A DNA stretch of 64,000 nucleotides from an uncultured Anaerolineaceae bacterium (GTDB taxonomy: Bacteria > Chloroflexota > Anaerolineae > Anaerolineales > Anaerolineaceae), in NCBI GenBank assembly GCA_927443345.1, contig CAKMKJ010000035.1, forward strand, positions 1 to 64,000, read 5' to 3'. A program made the position numbers and the translations under genes. Below the pieces are notes generated by a model, which worked only from the letters and a program-made list of their open reading frames with translations, was not told the DNA's origin and did not search any database. The first letter of the stretch is position 1; each line of letters begins with the position of its first letter. This document shows, piece by piece, positions 53,134 to 60,862 of this stretch.

Positions 53134-53349
53134 ATGAATAAAGATATTTTTGAAGGTAAATGGAAACAAATTAGTGGAGAAGCAAAATCATGGTGGGGGA
53201 AACTTACCGATGATGATGTGAAACAAGCAGCCGGTAAATTAGACGTGTTCGCCGGAATTCTGCAAGAGAAATACGGCTATACCCATGAGCGCGCAGTTGA
53301 AGAAATAGATAAAAGAGTTACCGAGTTTGAAAAAAATTTGAAGAAATAA
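53134..53349 (+). CDS. CsbD-family stress protein
   Basis: A 71-residue protein beginning MNKDIFEGKWKQISGEAKSW with LTDDDVKQAAGKLDVFAGIL and the C-terminal YGYTHERAVEEIDKRV, the whole CsbD pattern. CsbD proteins are small, highly charged, strongly induced by general stress in Bacillus (sigma-B) and others; their function is unknown. A clear AAAGGAG ribosome site is present. It lies between the second Dps-like gene and a GlsB-type gene. Confidence 0.92.
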   Translation: MNKDIFEGKWKQISGEAKSWWGKLTDDDVKQAAGKLDVFAGILQEKYGYTHERAVEEIDKRVTEFEKNLKK

Positions 53350-53431
53350 AGCGTTCCTGCTTACTTAATACGAAAGATTCTATGCATCAAAACATAAATT
53401 TTTCACAACTTATCGAAAAAAGGAGTACCAC

Positions 53432-53686
53432 ATGAATGTTCTAATTTATTTGATTGCTGCCGCTGTAATTGGATGGGTTGCCACCGAGATCATGCGCGAC
53501 CGACAAAGTTTGTTGATTAATATTGTTATTGCGATCGTTGGCGCTTTCCTTGCCGGGTATTTCATCAGCCCCCTTCTCAATATTGGGACGATCAATGATG
53601 CCATTACTCTCCCGACAATGTTCGTCACCCTTTTAGGTTCGCTAATCTTAATCATCATTGTGAGAGCAATAAGGCGAAGAAGGTAA
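53432..53686 (+). CDS. GlsB/YeaQ-like membrane protein, second copy
   Basis: An 84-residue protein with three hydrophobic segments: NVLIYLIAAAVIGWVATEIM at 2-21, LLINIVIAIVGAFLAGYFIS near 28-47, and LPTMFVTLLGSLILIIIVRA near 60-79, ending RRRR-type basic. It fits the transglycosylase-associated stress membrane family like the protein at 44851 but with lower glycine content. AAAGGAG precedes the ATG. Confidence 0.8.
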   Translation: MNVLIYLIAAAVIGWVATEIMRDRQSLLINIVIAIVGAFLAGYFISPLLNIGTINDAITLPTMFVTLLGSLILIIIVRAIRRRR

Positions 53687-53700
53687 TTTTATAAGTTCAA

Positions 53701-53745
53701 CTTCGAATTTTCTGGAATACATTGAACATTTCAGAAAATTCGAAG
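53701..53745. terminator. 14-base inverted repeat after the GlsB-like gene
   Basis: CTTCGAATTTTCTG (53701-53714) pairs perfectly with CAGAAAATTCGAAG (53732-53745). It has a loop of 17 bases and no T-run, so it is either a weak terminator or an mRNA-stabilising hairpin. Confidence 0.5.
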
Positions 53746-53783
53746 AGTGTGAGTTTGTCCTCTTAATCGAGGAAGCAGGAAAA

Positions 53784-53972
53784 ATGGAAATCTCTCTGAA
53801 TAAGCAAAATCAACCCGCCGAGCGGGTAAACCACTTAATGGTTGTCACTCAAATAATTCTAACGGTAATCATCAGGTTGAATTCATGGTTTACCATGTCA
53901 AAGCTAGAACGGTTCAAAGCTGGAATTGATACAAGTGGTGAGGGACGTGAAGATCATTCAGTTTTTTTCTAA
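53784..53972 (+). CDS. Possible small protein, 62 residues
   Basis: ATG 53784 follows AGGAAAA and encodes EISLNKQNQPAERVNHLMVV, a hydrophobic stretch, then SKLERFKAGIDTSGEGREDH. It resembles no family I know. Placement in a run of small stress genes and an acceptable ribosome site support it, but the codon pattern is not convincing. Confidence 0.35.
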   Translation: MEISLNKQNQPAERVNHLMVVTQIILTVIIRLNSWFTMSKLERFKAGIDTSGEGREDHSVFF

Positions 53973-54020
53973 ATCTGAAAATACTTCAGATAATATCAAA
54001 TTTGAAAAGGAGAATAAATT

Positions 54021-54176
54021 ATGTGGACGATAATTGTTATTTTGGTTGTTCTTTGGCTTCTAGGCGCTTTTGGTGGAAGAGTAATTCCTAACTTCCCAAA
54101 AACCGGTGGATGGGTGCACACATTGATTGTGATTGCACTTATCCTCATCGTGTTAAGACTTCTCGGGATTCTGTAA
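54021..54176 (+). CDS. lmo0937/DUF5670-type small membrane protein (51 residues)
   Basis: ATG 54021 after AAAGGAG encodes a 51-residue protein with two hydrophobic helices: TIIVILVVLWLLGAFGGRVI at 3-22, a short loop NFPKTGGWVH, and TLIVIALILIVLRLLGIL at the end. This is the lmo0937/DUF5670 pattern (WxxxxxxVLWLLG then a second helix ending RLLG). Such proteins occur in stress gene clusters; function unknown. Confidence 0.8.
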   Translation: MWTIIVILVVLWLLGAFGGRVIPNFPKTGGWVHTLIVIALILIVLRLLGIL

Positions 54177-54228
54177 TTCAATCCTCAAGTAGCAAGACTT
54201 CGCAATGTTGCTAACCGGAGAAATAAAA

Positions 54229-54372
54229 ATGGCCGACCCCAAAAAAGAAAAATTGAGTCCTTTCGACAAATTAAAGTTGAAGAAAAAATCCAAAAGTGAG
54301 AGCAAACATATTCGCCGCCTCAAAGAAACCGCACGCAAAGATGCGATTCCTGAACCAATAAAAAAGAAATAG
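54229..54372 (+). CDS. Small lysine-rich basic protein (47 residues)
   Basis: ATG 54229 follows CGGAG and encodes ADPKKEKLSPFDKLKLKKKS followed by KSESKHIRRLKETARKDAIP and a basic C-terminus. About a third of residues are Lys or Arg, which suggests nucleic-acid binding. No domain is recognised. The next gene starts 22 bases on. A standard ribosome site and the tight spacing make it likely real. Confidence 0.65.
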   Translation: MADPKKEKLSPFDKLKLKKKSKSESKHIRRLKETARKDAIPEPIKKK

Positions 54373-54394
54373 CACGTCAGGCAAGAGGAAAAAA

Positions 54395-54802
54395 ATGAAA
54401 AACGAAGTTGGTCTGTGGGTTGATCATCGCAAGGCGGTCATTGTTACTCTTGAAAACCAGAGAGAGACCGTTCAAATCATATTGTCGACCATTGAAAAAA
54501 GAACCCGTTTCTCAATTGGCTCACATTCAGACACACCAAAAAACTTAACTGGTGCAATTGCTGAAGAGACTCGAGATCGCCAATATATTGTACATTTGGG
54601 AAAATATTTTTCAGAAATAGCCTTTAAAATCCGGGCAGCCGACTCAATTTTTCTCTTTGGTCCTGGTGAAGCCAAGATCCAGTTTGCAGCCTACCTTAAA
54701 AAAGAAAAGCTTGACGGAAAAATTGCAACCATTGATTCTGTTGATAAGATGACCGACCGCCAGATTTTCACAAAGATGCATGATTACTTTGTTCATGCTT
54801 AA
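54395..54802 (+). CDS. eRF1-like domain protein, unknown function
   Basis: A 135-residue protein starting NEVGLWVDHRKAVIVTLENQ and later LGKYFSEIAFKIRAADSIFL, FGPGEAKIQFAAYLKK. The WVDHRKA(V/I) opening and the GPGEAK segment are typical of small proteins related to the middle/C-terminal part of eukaryotic-type release factor 1 (baeRF-like). In bacteria they are thought to act on ribosomes or tRNA, but this is not established. GAGG precedes the ATG. Confidence 0.7.
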   Translation: MKNEVGLWVDHRKAVIVTLENQRETVQIILSTIEKRTRFSIGSHSDTPKNLTGAIAEETRDRQYIVHLGKYFSEIAFKIRAADSIFLFGPGEAKIQFAAYLKKEKLDGKIATIDSVDKMTDRQIFTKMHDYFVHA

Positions 54803-54908
54803 GAATTAGGCACTTTTTGGGATGCACCATTGTTTTCTTTCAAAATTATGATGAAGATATAAAAAGTGACCGTTTATATCTTCATCATCTTGTTACGAGG
54901 TGCTGATT

Positions 54909-54977
54909 ATGTCAAATCTAAACCTTTATCATTACAATTCAAGCTTCACAATATCAAAATATGGCACAAAAGTATGA
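54909..54977 (+). CDS. Possible 22-residue leader peptide of the AI-2E operon
   Basis: ATG 54909 has GAGG nine bases upstream and encodes SNLNLYHYNSSFTISKYGTKV, ending in TGA at 54975-54977. Its stop overlaps the ATG 54974 of the permease (ATGA). The permease itself has no ribosome site, so it may depend on translation of this peptide. Confidence 0.45.
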   Translation: MSNLNLYHYNSSFTISKYGTKV

Positions 54978-56248
54978 CTGACCTTTTACCTGTTACTGCT
55001 GAGAAATGGACCTTCAGGCGAATTGTTTGGGCGACTCTGGTCACGCTTTTTGTGGTTTTTTGTTTTTGGCTTTTTTATCGTTTTTACAACGTAGCTTTTA
55101 CCATTTTCATCGCGATCGTCATCGGCACGGTCATCAGACCCCTCGTTTTGTGGATGGGTCGTCGCCATATCCCCCAAATAATCGGGGTTGCACTGATTTT
55201 CATAATCTTTCTCGGTTTTCTAACCGGCTTTTTCTTTCTGCTTTATCCCCTCATCGTTGATCAAAGCGCTACCATCATCACTTCTGTCCAAGGTTACTAC
55301 TTGAGTCTGCGCGAATGGATGCTGCAAAACTCAAACTCATTGCTGACATTAACAGGCAGTTTCCTTCCTGAGAAGATTCCTTCACTAACACCCCTTCAAC
55401 CCACAGGTCAGCAAATTCTGGCCTCCGCAGAACAAGTGATGAGATACATTTCAAGTGCTTTCAAAATCATTTTTACGGGGTTATCTTTTTCATTATTCGT
55501 GGTTTATTGGACGATATACGGTCCCAAAACTATTCAATCCTTCACCAACCTGCTGCCGAAACAAAACCGTGAAAGTATTCTTGCGATTATTACCGCGGTC
55601 GAATCCAAGCTGGGCTTTTTTATCGCCGGCCAGGGTGTTTTATGCCTGGTGATTGGTGTATTGGCGATGGTTGCCTATTCAATCATTGGGCTGCCTAACG
55701 CTCTGATGTTGGCATTGATTGCTGGTGTGATGGAGGCCGTTCCAATGATTGGTCCGATCCTGGGTGCAATACCTGCTGCGGTCATTGCATTATCCATTGA
55801 GCCAGCCAAATTGATCTGGGTCATTGTGGCGACCCTGGTCATTCAACAATTAGAAAACCAGTTGCTGGTTCCCAGAATTATGAAAAAGGCAGTTGGGGTA
55901 AACCCATTTGTATCGCTGTTATCCATTTTTGCCTTCAGTTCACTCTTTGGCATCACCGGAGCATTGATGGCCATCCCCATCGCAGCCATAATCCAATTGA
56001 TACTTGATCGCTTCGTCTTCAACCGTGGTTCTCTCAAACCAGAAACCGCGGCAGGTCGCGACATTGTCAGCCGGCTGCGCTTTGACGCACAGAACCTGAC
56101 CAAAGGCCTTCGAAAGCAAGCCAGGCTAAAAAAAGAAGGAGCACCCAAAGAAGTAAAACAAATCGATAAAGTCATGGATGAAATTGAAGATATCGCTATT
56201 GATCTTGATTCCCTGTTAGCCCAAATCCCCCCGACGGGTGACTCATGA
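54974..56248 (+). CDS. AI-2E family permease, first of two
   Basis: A 424-residue membrane protein. The AI-2E pattern is present: an N-terminal helix pair, a soluble periplasmic-type region near 95-170, then LVIGVLAMVAYSIIGLPNAL, GVMEAVPMIGPILGAIPAAV, and IQQLENQLLVPRIMKKAVGV, all hallmark segments. The C-terminal tail about 345-424 is charged (LTKGLRKQARLKKEGAPKEV). Family members such as YdgG/TqsA export or allow passage of autoinducer-2 or sodium/protons; substrate unknown here. Start 54974 is chosen because the coupled peptide ends there. It overlaps the second permease by ATGA. Confidence 0.85.
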   Translation: MTDLLPVTAEKWTFRRIVWATLVTLFVVFCFWLFYRFYNVAFTIFIAIVIGTVIRPLVLWMGRRHIPQIIGVALIFIIFLGFLTGFFFLLYPLIVDQSATIITSVQGYYLSLREWMLQNSNSLLTLTGSFLPEKIPSLTPLQPTGQQILASAEQVMRYISSAFKIIFTGLSFSLFVVYWTIYGPKTIQSFTNLLPKQNRESILAIITAVESKLGFFIAGQGVLCLVIGVLAMVAYSIIGLPNALMLALIAGVMEAVPMIGPILGAIPAAVIALSIEPAKLIWVIVATLVIQQLENQLLVPRIMKKAVGVNPFVSLLSIFAFSSLFGITGALMAIPIAAIIQLILDRFVFNRGSLKPETAAGRDIVSRLRFDAQNLTKGLRKQARLKKEGAPKEVKQIDKVMDEIEDIAIDLDSLLAQIPPTGDS

Positions 56249-57447
56249 GCCGAATAATCGTCCGTATTGTTCTGGCAATCATGACCACTTTGCTCGTTCT
56301 GGTCGTTTTTTGGCAATTTCGAATTGCGATTATCTATGTTTTCATTTCATTAACCCTGGCGGCTGTGGTTCGGCCGCTTTCTACCAGACTGATTGGCAAA
56401 CGTTTAATCAAGCGCATATTTTGGACTTTAGCATATATTATCGCTTTCCTTGGATTCTTTTTTCTTATCTTCCTTTCAATCCGTTTTGCTCTGGCGGAAA
56501 TGCAAACGCTCATCGAGGAACTCTCCGTCAGGGATGTATGGGTTTTCCCGGATTGGCTTGTTGGCACCACCTTCCAAAGTACTATATTGAATTGGTTGCC
56601 GCCTCCGAGTGACCTTTTCCACGCGTTTACCGGCGATAAAGGTCAATTAATTCTTCCAACCTTATTCAGCATCGTGAAAAACATCGGCAGCATCATTGCT
56701 GCAGTCGTCGTCATACTCATATTGAGCATATACTGGAGCATAAACCAGATTCATTTTGAACGTTTATGGCTTTCTTTACTCCCCATTGACCAACGCAAAC
56801 AGGCCCGCGGAATTTGGCGTAATGTCGAACCAGAAGTTGGCGCATATGTCCGTAATCAGGTAATGCTCAGTGTAGTTGCAGGAATGCTGCTCGGTGTGGG
56901 CTATTGGCTGCTCGGATCGCAGTACCCTATATTCATGGCGCTGGCTGGTGCTGCAGCTTGTATGATTCCAGTCGTTGGTCTGCCCCTTGCGCTCGTCCCT
57001 CCTCTTCTGGTTGGGCTAATCACCAGCACACAGCTTAGCTTGTTCACCACGTTATATGCTTTTATTATCATGGTCTTATTGGTCGTTTTTATCAAACCAC
57101 GCTTCTTTAGACTCCGTTGGAACAATCCCCTGCCCACTTTGGTGCTGCTGCTTGTGCTGGCGGATGCATTTGGTGTCATCGGAATTATTGTTGCCCCGCC
57201 CATTTCTGCGGTATGCCAAATATTATGGAGCCGCCTGATCAGCCGTCGCCTGCCCTCAGGAGCAGCAGCCAACATCACTGACCTGAAAGAACGAGAGCTT
57301 CAACTGCGAGAAAGAATATCTACTCTGACCGGCGAAACACCTCCGCTGATCACCAGCAGCCTTGAAAAACTATCTGATCTGATCTCCAACGCCGAGCCGC
57401 TGCTGCAGGGCGTAAATATTGAAGAAGTAGACACCATCACTGAGTAA
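56245..57447 (+). CDS. AI-2E family permease, second of two
   Basis: A 400-residue membrane protein of the same family, more divergent. It has a hydrophobic N-terminus, WGIW-type periplasmic region, then GYWLLGSQYPIFMALAGAAA and IPVVGLPLALVPPLLVGLIT, and FIKPRFFRLRWNNPLPTLVL in place of the canonical QQ-ENxLL motif. A charged C-terminus LKERELQLRERISTL follows. ATG at 56245 overlaps the upstream TGA. The tandem arrangement and coupled starts suggest a two-component or heteromeric permease. Confidence 0.8.
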   Translation: MSRIIVRIVLAIMTTLLVLVVFWQFRIAIIYVFISLTLAAVVRPLSTRLIGKRLIKRIFWTLAYIIAFLGFFFLIFLSIRFALAEMQTLIEELSVRDVWVFPDWLVGTTFQSTILNWLPPPSDLFHAFTGDKGQLILPTLFSIVKNIGSIIAAVVVILILSIYWSINQIHFERLWLSLLPIDQRKQARGIWRNVEPEVGAYVRNQVMLSVVAGMLLGVGYWLLGSQYPIFMALAGAAACMIPVVGLPLALVPPLLVGLITSTQLSLFTTLYAFIIMVLLVVFIKPRFFRLRWNNPLPTLVLLLVLADAFGVIGIIVAPPISAVCQILWSRLISRRLPSGAAANITDLKERELQLRERISTLTGETPPLITSSLEKLSDLISNAEPLLQGVNIEEVDTITE

Positions 57448-57498
57448 TCAGCGCCTTTGACCTTTCTTCATATATATAGAGGTATATTCTTTTTACTA

Positions 57499-58671
57499 TT
57501 ACCTCATAGAAATGAACTCGCTAAGATCAGAGGTCAGTATCGTGTTCAACTCTTCAATATTGTCTTTCCTGGTTTCAGTAAAAACAAAGCCAAATACCGG
57601 ATATTTTTGATAATTGATTTTTCTGAGCTCAAGTGGCTTCTCAAAACAGGCAAGCAGTTTCTCAAAATCAAATGAGGCGATTTCTTCGGCTTTCTTCCCA
57701 GTTGAATTATCCAGTACAACCACACTAAAGAGTTTTCCCTCTTTGCCGCTGAGAAGTTCCGGCCAAATGGGTTTTTGTTGCTTGAAATAATACAAATAAG
57801 GATTTATGCCATAAGCGGCAAATGTCAAATCAGGGGTTGAACACCAGCCGCCAAAGCGCATCGGATTTACTTCGATGGGCAAGATTACCCCTTGACTATC
57901 TCGTCTCAGTTCGATATGCACAGGAAAGTTTTGAGTATGGGTCAATTGGCCAATCTTGCCTACGAAATCGGTGAGTTCCACCAGGTTATTCTCAATAATT
58001 TCTTTTGAAGTTGTATAGACCCGGTCGCTCACATCGTTGTCAGAAGAAAATGTATGATGAAGAATATTCAGAATGACAGGCTCACCAGCGGAATTAAAGT
58101 AGGCATCTACGGCAAATTCATCCCCCTCGATGCATTGCTCTATGATGAATGAGTCGCTGCCCAAAACCTCATCTGGATACAATCCTCGCGTGTGTTCAAT
58201 TTCTTTATGAATGTCGCCAATGGTCTGCTGCCATTCATCAAGAGTTGTCACTTTGTGCACCCCCATGCTAAAAAAGCCCACATTTGGCTTAATAATAAAG
58301 GGCATGGGCAACCCGTCGACCTCAAATGTTTTTAACGCGTCTAGTGGTAATTCTATGAAGTAAAAATCAGGAAACATGGATTCTGTCAGTTGCCTGAATC
58401 TGGCTTTATTTTTGAATTGATCAATCTTTTTGGGGAGTTCACTAAAAGGCAGGTTTTTGGCGATCCATTCGATGGCGTTTTCTGAGGTCGAATAGAACAA
58501 GTGCGAGTCTGATTCGCGCACCATGCTCACAGCCTGCTCTTCACTAATGAGATTGGTGCCAGTCAAAAGATTTAACTTTTTTGCTGACGCTGTATTCACC
58601 ACCGGAATGTTATTGTCTCGAATGGTTTGTTTGAAAAAATCTGAAATGTAGGGTTCATCGACGAAAAACAT
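57499..58671 (-). CDS. ATP-grasp protein, carboxylate-amine ligase-like
   Basis: A 390-residue ligase-type enzyme. After an N-terminal segment (about 1-100), the ATP-grasp fold has the nucleotide Lys in MPFIIKPNVGFFSMGVHKV, then FIIEQCIEGDEFAVDAYFN and the metal site HIELRRDSQGVILPIEVNPM with E-x-N. The C-terminus has RFGGWCSTPDLTFAAYGINP. ATP-grasp ligases activate a carboxylate as acyl phosphate and join it to an amine, thiol or similar. The substrate is not evident. Start at 58671 follows AAGGA; an upstream in-frame ATG at 58737 is less likely. It converges on the permease operon. Confidence 0.8.
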   Translation of the reverse strand: MFFVDEPYISDFFKQTIRDNNIPVVNTASAKKLNLLTGTNLISEEQAVSMVRESDSHLFYSTSENAIEWIAKNLPFSELPKKIDQFKNKARFRQLTESMFPDFYFIELPLDALKTFEVDGLPMPFIIKPNVGFFSMGVHKVTTLDEWQQTIGDIHKEIEHTRGLYPDEVLGSDSFIIEQCIEGDEFAVDAYFNSAGEPVILNILHHTFSSDNDVSDRVYTTSKEIIENNLVELTDFVGKIGQLTHTQNFPVHIELRRDSQGVILPIEVNPMRFGGWCSTPDLTFAAYGINPYLYYFKQQKPIWPELLSGKEGKLFSVVVLDNSTGKKAEEIASFDFEKLLACFEKPLELRKINYQKYPVFGFVFTETRKDNIEELNTILTSDLSEFISMR

Positions 58672-58993
58672 ATTTGTCCTTATACAGCATTGAAATTTTT
58701 TTGAAAAAATGGTGTTTGCAGAAAAATGCAAAACCAATTATGCCATGAAACCTTGGCATATATCCGGTTATCTTGAAAGTTCTATTTCCTTACCCTAAAC
58801 TTGATCCCAATTTCAATAATCTTGTCACTTTTGCTTGAAAATACCATCTATATATAAGAATGTAGAATTATCAGATTCAATTTCCAATTATCAGTTCAAA
58901 ACCATATTCTGATTAATTTGAATCAAGATCAGATCATCTGATTCATTGATAAAAAAAACGTGTCAAAAATAATAGACAAACCAGGAGAATAAA
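58672..58993. other. AT-rich intergenic region with a 15-base palindrome
   Basis: About 320 bases between the divergent ATP-grasp gene and the thioredoxin gene. ATCAGATCATCTGAT (58928-58942) is a perfect palindrome, and TTATCAGATTCAA at about 58867 is a related half. ATGCCA...TGGCAT (58741-58760) is a small hairpin. Both divergent promoters must lie here, but no clear one is visible. Confidence 0.4.
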
Positions 58994-59335
58994 ATGCTTC
59001 AGACAAAGCTCACCACCCTTCAAAATAAAGAAGAATTGAACAATCTCATTGCTCAAGAAGAAAAAGTAGCCGTGTGCTGCGGACGCATGGGGCCAATGTG
59101 CATCCCCGTTTATGGGATTTTTGAAGTGTACGAAGAGAAATATCCTGACATAAAATTCCGCAACATGGATTTCGATACACCTGATGCTGACGTGATCAAG
59201 CTTTTGCCTGAATGCCGTGGCTTTAACGGTCTTCCCTTCACGGTATATTACCGCAATGGCAAGGTCGTCAAAGCAACCACCAGCATTCAATCTGCAAAAC
59301 AGATTAAAGACATCATTGAAGAGGTTTTTGCCTAA
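58994..59335 (+). CDS. Thioredoxin-fold protein with an atypical cysteine motif
   Basis: A 113-residue thioredoxin-like protein. In place of the standard WCGPC it has CCGRMGPMC (C28, C29, C36), so the pair of cysteines is spaced by six residues or forms CC. The cis-Pro is in FNGLPFTVYYRNGKVVKATT, and NMDFDTPDADVIKLL precedes it. AGGAG precedes the ATG. It is followed 54 bases later by a thioredoxin reductase, likely its electron donor. The longer motif may bind a metal or a cluster instead of acting as plain dithiol; that is inference. Confidence 0.8.
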   Translation: MLQTKLTTLQNKEELNNLIAQEEKVAVCCGRMGPMCIPVYGIFEVYEEKYPDIKFRNMDFDTPDADVIKLLPECRGFNGLPFTVYYRNGKVVKATTSIQSAKQIKDIIEEVFA

Positions 59336-59381
59336 ATCAAGAAGATTTACCAAGAATCCAATATTCGAGTTTGAGAAGAAA

Positions 59382-59411
59382 GTAATGTCATGGAAAGTAA
59401 TGTCATGGAAA
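59382..59411 (+). repeat. 15-base direct repeat duplicating the start codon of trxB
   Basis: GTAATGTCATGGAAA occurs twice in a row (59382-59396, 59397-59411), each copy with an in-frame ATG (59390 and 59405). Confidence 0.85.
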
Positions 59412-60331
59412 ACAATATACATTCACACGATCTAATCATCATTGGCGCAGGTCCAGCGGGGCTGGCAGCGGCAATATACACATCAAGAGCCTCGCTTTCA
59501 ACACTGGTTATTGATGAATCCATGGCGGGTGGGCAGATAAAAACGACCCATCAAGTAGCAAATTATCCTGGTTTTGTTGATCCCATTGCCGGACACGAAC
59601 TCGCTCGCAACATGCGTGATCAAGCCGCCAGATTTGGCACCCAATTTGAATTAGCAGCTGAAATTACACATCTTCAGCTTGATGGGTCAGAAAAAATTGT
59701 GACCGTAGATGACACACCTTACACAACCAGGAACATCATCATCGCAACAGGGTCCTCTCCCCGTTTGTTAAATGTACCAGGCGAAATTGAATACAAAGGG
59801 TCAGGTGTTTCTTACTGTGCGACCTGTGACGGAGAATTCTTCAAAGATAAAGACGTCACTGTCATTGGCGGTGGAAACAGCGCAATGGAAGAATCCTTAC
59901 TGCTGCTGCAAATGGTTAAATCGCTGACGGTCATCCACCAGTTTGACGAACTGCAGGCAGAAAAAATAACAGCCAACAAAGTGCTGAACAATCCTAAAAC
60001 GAAAATTTTATGGTCTCATGAACCCCGTGAGTTTATCAAGAACAACGAAAAGATGCTCACCCTGGCAGAGAATCTCAAAACCAAAGAAATTGTAAAACTT
60101 GAATCAGATGGTATCTTTATTTTTGCCGGCATGGTACCAAACACCGGTCTGGTCAAAAATACGCCATTGCAATTATCTGAGTACGGTTACGTTGTGACAA
60201 ACGAAAATATGGAAACAAATTTGAATGGAGTCTACGCGGCAGGGGATGTGCGTGTAAAGAAATACAGGCAAATCACCACCGCCATCAACGATGGAACTAT
60301 CGCGGCATTAAACATAATTCAAAAACATTAA
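59390..60331 (+). CDS. trxB: Thioredoxin reductase
   Basis: A 313-residue flavoprotein that reduces thioredoxin with NADPH. FAD-binding motif is LIIIGAGPAGLAAAIYTSRA near 15-34; redox cysteines are C143 and C146 in SYCATCDGEFF; the NADPH loop is VTVIGGGNSAMEESLLL near 155-171; and YAAGDVRVKKYRQITTA ends the FAD domain. The first nine residues contain a duplicated start (MESNVMENN). It is adjacent to the thioredoxin-fold gene upstream and the OsmC gene downstream. GAGAAGAAAG is the possible ribosome site. Confidence 0.92.
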   Translation: MESNVMENNIHSHDLIIIGAGPAGLAAAIYTSRASLSTLVIDESMAGGQIKTTHQVANYPGFVDPIAGHELARNMRDQAARFGTQFELAAEITHLQLDGSEKIVTVDDTPYTTRNIIIATGSSPRLLNVPGEIEYKGSGVSYCATCDGEFFKDKDVTVIGGGNSAMEESLLLLQMVKSLTVIHQFDELQAEKITANKVLNNPKTKILWSHEPREFIKNNEKMLTLAENLKTKEIVKLESDGIFIFAGMVPNTGLVKNTPLQLSEYGYVVTNENMETNLNGVYAAGDVRVKKYRQITTAINDGTIAALNIIQKH

Positions 60332-60381
60332 CGATTTGAAATTCAATTAGAAGCAATTTTTTCTGAAAGCAGAGGTAAGGC

Positions 60382-60789
60382 ATGGGTACAGCAACTGTCA
60401 AATGGATCGGCGGCAAACAATTTGTGGGTATTGACTCAACCAATCACTCGGTTGTGCTTTCTACACCAGATGAAGGGGTTGGCATCAAACCATCAGAGTT
60501 GCTGCTAATCGCTGTGGCATCCTGCACGGCCGTGGATGTTGTGGAGATACTGGAGAAAAAACGCATGCCGCTCACCTACCTTGAAATAAGCGCAACGGGC
60601 GAGCAAGACCAAGATCCCCCCTGGACTTTTCGGAAGGTGCACATCAATTATCGCGTCGGTGGCAAAAATTTGACCGAAAAAGCGGTGTCTCAAGCCATCC
60701 AACTTTCTGAAGAAAAATATTGTTCCGTGGCAGCCACGATTCGCGCGACAGCACAGATTACAACGAATTTTGAAATAATCGCTGAATGA
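60382..60789 (+). CDS. OsmC-family peroxide reductase
   Basis: A 135-residue OsmC/Ohr-like protein. The two peroxidatic cysteines are C48 in VASCTAVDV and C114 in EEKYCSVAATI, at the usual spacing. It reduces organic peroxides using dithiols. The GIKPSELLLIAVASC segment is the family signature. AGAGGTAAG precedes the ATG. It completes the Trx-TrxB-OsmC set and likely receives electrons from it. Confidence 0.9.
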   Translation: MGTATVKWIGGKQFVGIDSTNHSVVLSTPDEGVGIKPSELLLIAVASCTAVDVVEILEKKRMPLTYLEISATGEQDQDPPWTFRKVHINYRVGGKNLTEKAVSQAIQLSEEKYCSVAATIRATAQITTNFEIIAE

Positions 60790-60809
60790 TTTTTTGTCAC
60801 CACCCAAAA

Positions 60810-60846
60810 TCAAAAAGGATCAAATTTTAAAAATGATCCTTTTTGA
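60810..60846. terminator. Bidirectional terminator
   Basis: TCAAAAAGGATCA (60810-60822) pairs perfectly with TGATCCTTTTTGA (60834-60846), between OsmC and the convergent methyltransferase gene. Confidence 0.8.
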
Positions 60847-60862
60847 TTTAATATCACCTTGC

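Noticed and set aside
54974..57447. Calling the two permeases an autoinducer-2 export system
   Set aside because: The family name is historical; several members transport other substrates and no luxS is visible in the window.
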